Both the position numbers and the translations under genes were made by a program. A DNA stretch of 6,398 nt from a bacterium. Lineage in GTDB: Bacteria; Verrucomicrobiota; Verrucomicrobiae; Opitutales; Opitutaceae. Numbering within the stretch: position 1 is the first letter of the stretch; the number at the start of each line of letters is the position of its first letter. Location: positions 1-6,398 of the forward strand of contig JAJXYI010000627.1 of NCBI GenBank assembly GCA_021780625.1. The letters are read 5' to 3'. This document shows positions 3,812 through 6,398 of this stretch, piece by piece. The notes beneath the pieces were generated by a model, which was given only the letters and a program-made list of their open reading frames with translations, did not search any database and had not been told where the DNA came from.

Positions 3812-6398
3812 TCAGGTCGCGACCGGCGCGGGCGGCGGCGTGGTGACCGCGGTCGTCAGGATTTCGCGCAGCGCGTGCAGGCGGCCCGTATCCTGGATCG
3901 CCGTACGATCGGCGTTCTCGATGTAGAAGGTGTCGATCGCGATGCCACGCTCGGTGCCGATGCGCGCGAAGGTGATGTCGAAGCCGTGGTCGTAGATGAT
4001 CTTCGCCAGCCGGTACAGCAGGCCGATCTCGTCGCGCGCCTGGATCTCGACGATCGTGCGCTGCATCGAGAGCTCGTGGTACACGTCCACCGTCGGCGGG
4101 AACGAGGCGTGGATCGGGTCCGGCGCGTTCGCGGCGGACACGTAGCGGCTGGAGTAGCGGGAGGCCTGCGCCACGATGTCGGCGTACAGGTCGCGGTTGT
4201 TCACCAGCGCGCCCTCGACCGTCTTCGCAAACAGCTCCTGCGCGGTGGCACTCTGCACCACGCCCCGGCCGGGTTCGACCACGTGGAAGGTGTCGATCGC
4301 GATGTGGTCGTTGCGGGAGATGATCTTCGCGCTGAGGATGCTCAGCCCAGCGACGCTGAACGCGCCCGCCAGCTTGTAGAACAGGCCCGCCCGGTCCCAG
4401 GTCACCACGTTCACCACCGTCAGCGACCGGTTGATGTCGTCCTTCCACTCGATGATCGGCTTGAGCGAGCCCAGCGAATCCGCCTGGGATATCGTCTTGA
4501 GCAGGCGGTTGACCATCTGGATGTGGAGCGCGATCTCCTCCGGCTCCGTGTGCACGAAGTAGCGCTCGGGAAGCAGGTTGAAATGAGCGGTGATCTCGTC
4601 GGTGCTGATGCCCGGTATCTTTTTGGTGATGAGCTCTTGGTGGATCATTGACGTTCGTGCCCTGTAGCTGGCGTGGACGGCTTCGCCCAGATTCAAGCGA
4701 TCCAGGGTCCGCCGGTAAAGGCTTGTGTGCAGGGTGTCCTTGTACCCGTTCCACAGCGACGACGCGGTGCCGCGCGCATCGCAAAAGGTGTGCACGTAGA
4801 GGTGTCGGAGGCGCTCGGCGTCCCCGACCAGTTCGGCGAAGGCCGCTGCAGTTTCAGGATCATCGACATCCCGTTTCTGCCAGAACCGTGCCATCGCGAG
4901 GTGATTCTTGATGACAAACGCGATCAGCTCGCGCTTTTCCGCGCTCACGCCCAGCCGCTCCAGCAGAGGCATCGCGATGCGCACGCCGCTCTCGGAATGC
5001 CCTTTGACGCCCTCCGCCTTGCCGATGTCGTGCAGCAGCAGCGTGAGATACAACAACTCCGGCTCCTCGGTCTCGTGCAGCGTCGCCCGGTATTTGAGCG
5101 TGATCGGCTCCGCCTCCGTGAAGATCAGGTCGAGCTGCCGGATCGCGTTGAGGGTGTGCACGTCCGCCGTGTAGCGATGATAGAGCTCGTGCTGGACCAG
5201 GCAGGTGAGCTTGTCGAACTCCGGTATGAACCGCCCCAGGACGCCCAGCTCGTGCATCAGGGAAAGGATCCCGTGCACCGCGCCCGCGGCAGACAGGATC
5301 GCCCTGAAACTCACCTGCGCGTCCGGCGCATTGCGGACCTCCCGCGTGAGCAGCGGAAGCGACTCCCGGATCAGCGTCTGCAGGTGAAAATCCGGCAGCG
5401 CGCTCAACTGCTGGCAATGCCGGAACACGCGGATCAGGCGCACCGGGTCGTCGCGGAACACGTCGGGCGTCTCCGCAGCCAGTTCGCTTTCGCGCAGGAC
5501 GAAGCCGTCCATCCGCTTCGGCTTGGGATTGCGCGCCGCACGCAGCGCCTCGCGCAGGGACAACCTCGAGCCCTCCTGCTTGAGGCTCAGCGCGAGCCGC
5601 TTCTCGACCAGACGCGAGATGCGATAGATTGTCTGCGCATCCCGGTAGTAGTCGCGCATGAACTGCTCCACCCGCCCGATCACCTGGTCGTGATGGTACC
5701 CGAGGTTCTGCGCCAGCCTCGGCTGCGTCGCCAAGTCGAGCACGTCCGTCGGCCGGCGGCTCATGTAATGCAGCTCGTTGCGCACCCGCAGCAGAAACTG
5801 GTATGCCCTCTGGAACGACTGCAGCTCGCTGCGCTTGAGGTAATTCTGGGCGACCAGCTCGTCCAAGTCCTTCACGCCCATGCGCACCCGCGCCATCCAC
5901 AGCGCGTTTTGGTAGTCGCGAAGTCCTCCCACACCGTTCTTCACGTCGGGCTCCTGCAGGAACGGCGTGCCGCCGAACTTCGCCCGGCGCTCCTCCTGGT
6001 CGGCCAGTCGCGATGCGATGTACTCCTTCGGCGCGTCCGATATCGAAAACGCCCGGTACGCCTGCTCGAAGGTCTCGTAGAGCGGCACCGATCCCGCCAC
6101 CAGCCGCGACTCCAGCAGCGACGTCTTCGTCTGCACGTCCTTGCGCGCTTCCACAAAGATGTCGTCCAGCGTGCGCGTCGAATGCCCCACCTTCAGTCCG
6201 CAGTCCCACAGGATGTACAGAATCTCATTGGTCAGGTGCTCAAGGAGCGGCTTCATCACCTGCAGCTTTACCTTCGCCGAGTACAAGAACATGATGTCGA
6301 TGTCGCTCAGCGGACACAATTCGGCCCGCCCGTACCCGCCCAGCGCCACCAGCGCCACCGGAGACGGCGGCTCGCCCTTCGTCCGCGTGTACGACTGC
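3812..6398 (-). CDS. glnD: PII uridylyltransferase / uridylyl-removing enzyme GlnD (5' end outside window)
   Basis: GlnD uridylylates PII protein when glutamine is low and removes UMP when it is high, setting glutamine synthetase activity and Ntr signalling. About 861 codons are present, and the frame is open to the right edge. Roughly the first hundred residues appear missing by comparison with the ~890-residue E. coli enzyme. The nucleotidyltransferase motif GGYGRAELCPLSDIDIMFL (about 6340-6284) carries the GG and SDxD metal ligands. VKNGVGGLRDYQ (about 5944-5909) is the conserved GlnD helix motif. The HD hydrolase domain follows, with HRYTADVHTL and LLHDIGKAEG (His-Asp at 5032-5027) and then GHSESG. 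Two C-terminal ACT domains, the glutamine sensors, are at about 4417-4214 (WDRAGLFYKLAGAFSVAGL) and 4060-3854 (ARDEIGLLYRLAKIIYDHGF). All domains look intact, so both activities are expected. It is the upstream gene of a pair with the GAF kinase. GTG at 6358 is internal, not the start. Confidence 0.96.
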   Translation of the reverse strand, partial: QSYTRTKGEPPSPVALVALGGYGRAELCPLSDIDIMFLYSAKVKLQVMKPLLEHLTNEILYILWDCGLKVGHSTRTLDDIFVEARKDVQTKTSLLESRLVAGSVPLYETFEQAYRAFSISDAPKEYIASRLADQEERRAKFGGTPFLQEPDVKNGVGGLRDYQNALWMARVRMGVKDLDELVAQNYLKRSELQSFQRAYQFLLRVRNELHYMSRRPTDVLDLATQPRLAQNLGYHHDQVIGRVEQFMRDYYRDAQTIYRISRLVEKRLALSLKQEGSRLSLREALRAARNPKPKRMDGFVLRESELAAETPDVFRDDPVRLIRVFRHCQQLSALPDFHLQTLIRESLPLLTREVRNAPDAQVSFRAILSAAGAVHGILSLMHELGVLGRFIPEFDKLTCLVQHELYHRYTADVHTLNAIRQLDLIFTEAEPITLKYRATLHETEEPELLYLTLLLHDIGKAEGVKGHSESGVRIAMPLLERLGVSAEKRELIAFVIKNHLAMARFWQKRDVDDPETAAAFAELVGDAERLRHLYVHTFCDARGTASSLWNGYKDTLHTSLYRRTLDRLNLGEAVHASYRARTSMIHQELITKKIPGISTDEITAHFNLLPERYFVHTEPEEIALHIQMVNRLLKTISQADSLGSLKPIIEWKDDINRSLTVVNVVTWDRAGLFYKLAGAFSVAGLSILSAKIISRNDHIAIDTFHVVEPGRGVVQSATAQELFAKTVEGALVNNRDLYADIVAQASRYSSRYVSAANAPDPIHASFPPTVDVYHELSMQRTIVEIQARDEIGLLYRLAKIIYDHGFDITFARIGTERGIAIDTFYIENADRTAIQDTGRLHALREILTTAVTTPPPAPVAT

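Noticed and set aside
3800..4651. Plus-strand open frame of 283 codons antisense to glnD
   Set aside because: The protein is dominated by Val, Asp, Arg and His in the pattern produced by the reverse of a GC-rich gene; no domain, start context or family resemblance.
3795..4784. A 927-residue version of the sensor kinase starting at 4784
   Set aside because: The first 330 residues are the glnD coding sequence read in another frame, low in hydrophobic residues and resembling no domain. GAF1 begins only after the GTG at 3794, which has a Shine-Dalgarno.
4860..6209. Long minus-strand open frame of 449 codons
   Set aside because: It lies wholly within glnD in another frame, and its Ala/Gly/Arg-rich translation is typical of a GC-rich shadow. 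glnD itself has clear domains across the same bases.

Overview
The window is GC-rich bacterial chromosome. The most likely source is a verrucomicrobial lineage such as Opitutaceae. That inference rests mainly on the RAYT-type transposase, whose N-terminus (MRRPR.KV) and long C-terminal extension resemble proteins I associate with that phylum, together with a GC-rich glnD. It is not proven by the sequence.

Layout. (1) Bases 1-464, plus strand: the C-terminal end of a histidine kinase, mostly its ATP-binding domain; the start lies outside the window. (2) Bases 465-2000: a mobile-DNA patch of about 1.5 kb where two transcription units converge. It holds a complete REP-associated (Y1/HUH) transposase gene on the minus strand (693-1646), bracketed by an 18-bp inverted repeat matching at 17 of 18 positions (508-525 and 1698-1715). 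Next to it is a short decayed remnant of an IS4-family transposase (about 1734-1850, plus strand). (3) Bases 2001-3794, minus strand: a soluble GAF-GAF-HisKA-HATPase sensor kinase. (4) Bases 3812-6398, minus strand: glnD, the PII uridylyltransferase/uridylyl-removing enzyme, lacking only its N-terminal end, which runs off the window.

How the genes relate. glnD and the GAF kinase are separated by 17 bp, the kinase has its own Shine-Dalgarno at the glnD end, and they look co-transcribed. GlnD senses glutamine through its ACT domains and modifies PII, so the kinase may belong to nitrogen or carbon-status signalling; that is inference from position. The transposase gene is independent of both neighbours. 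Its probable promoter overlaps one terminal repeat, which would suit self-control if the protein binds that repeat.

I found no CRISPR array, tRNA, rRNA or clear new multi-gene system. The most interesting item is the compact transposase unit with its paired inverted repeats and dissimilar end hairpins.
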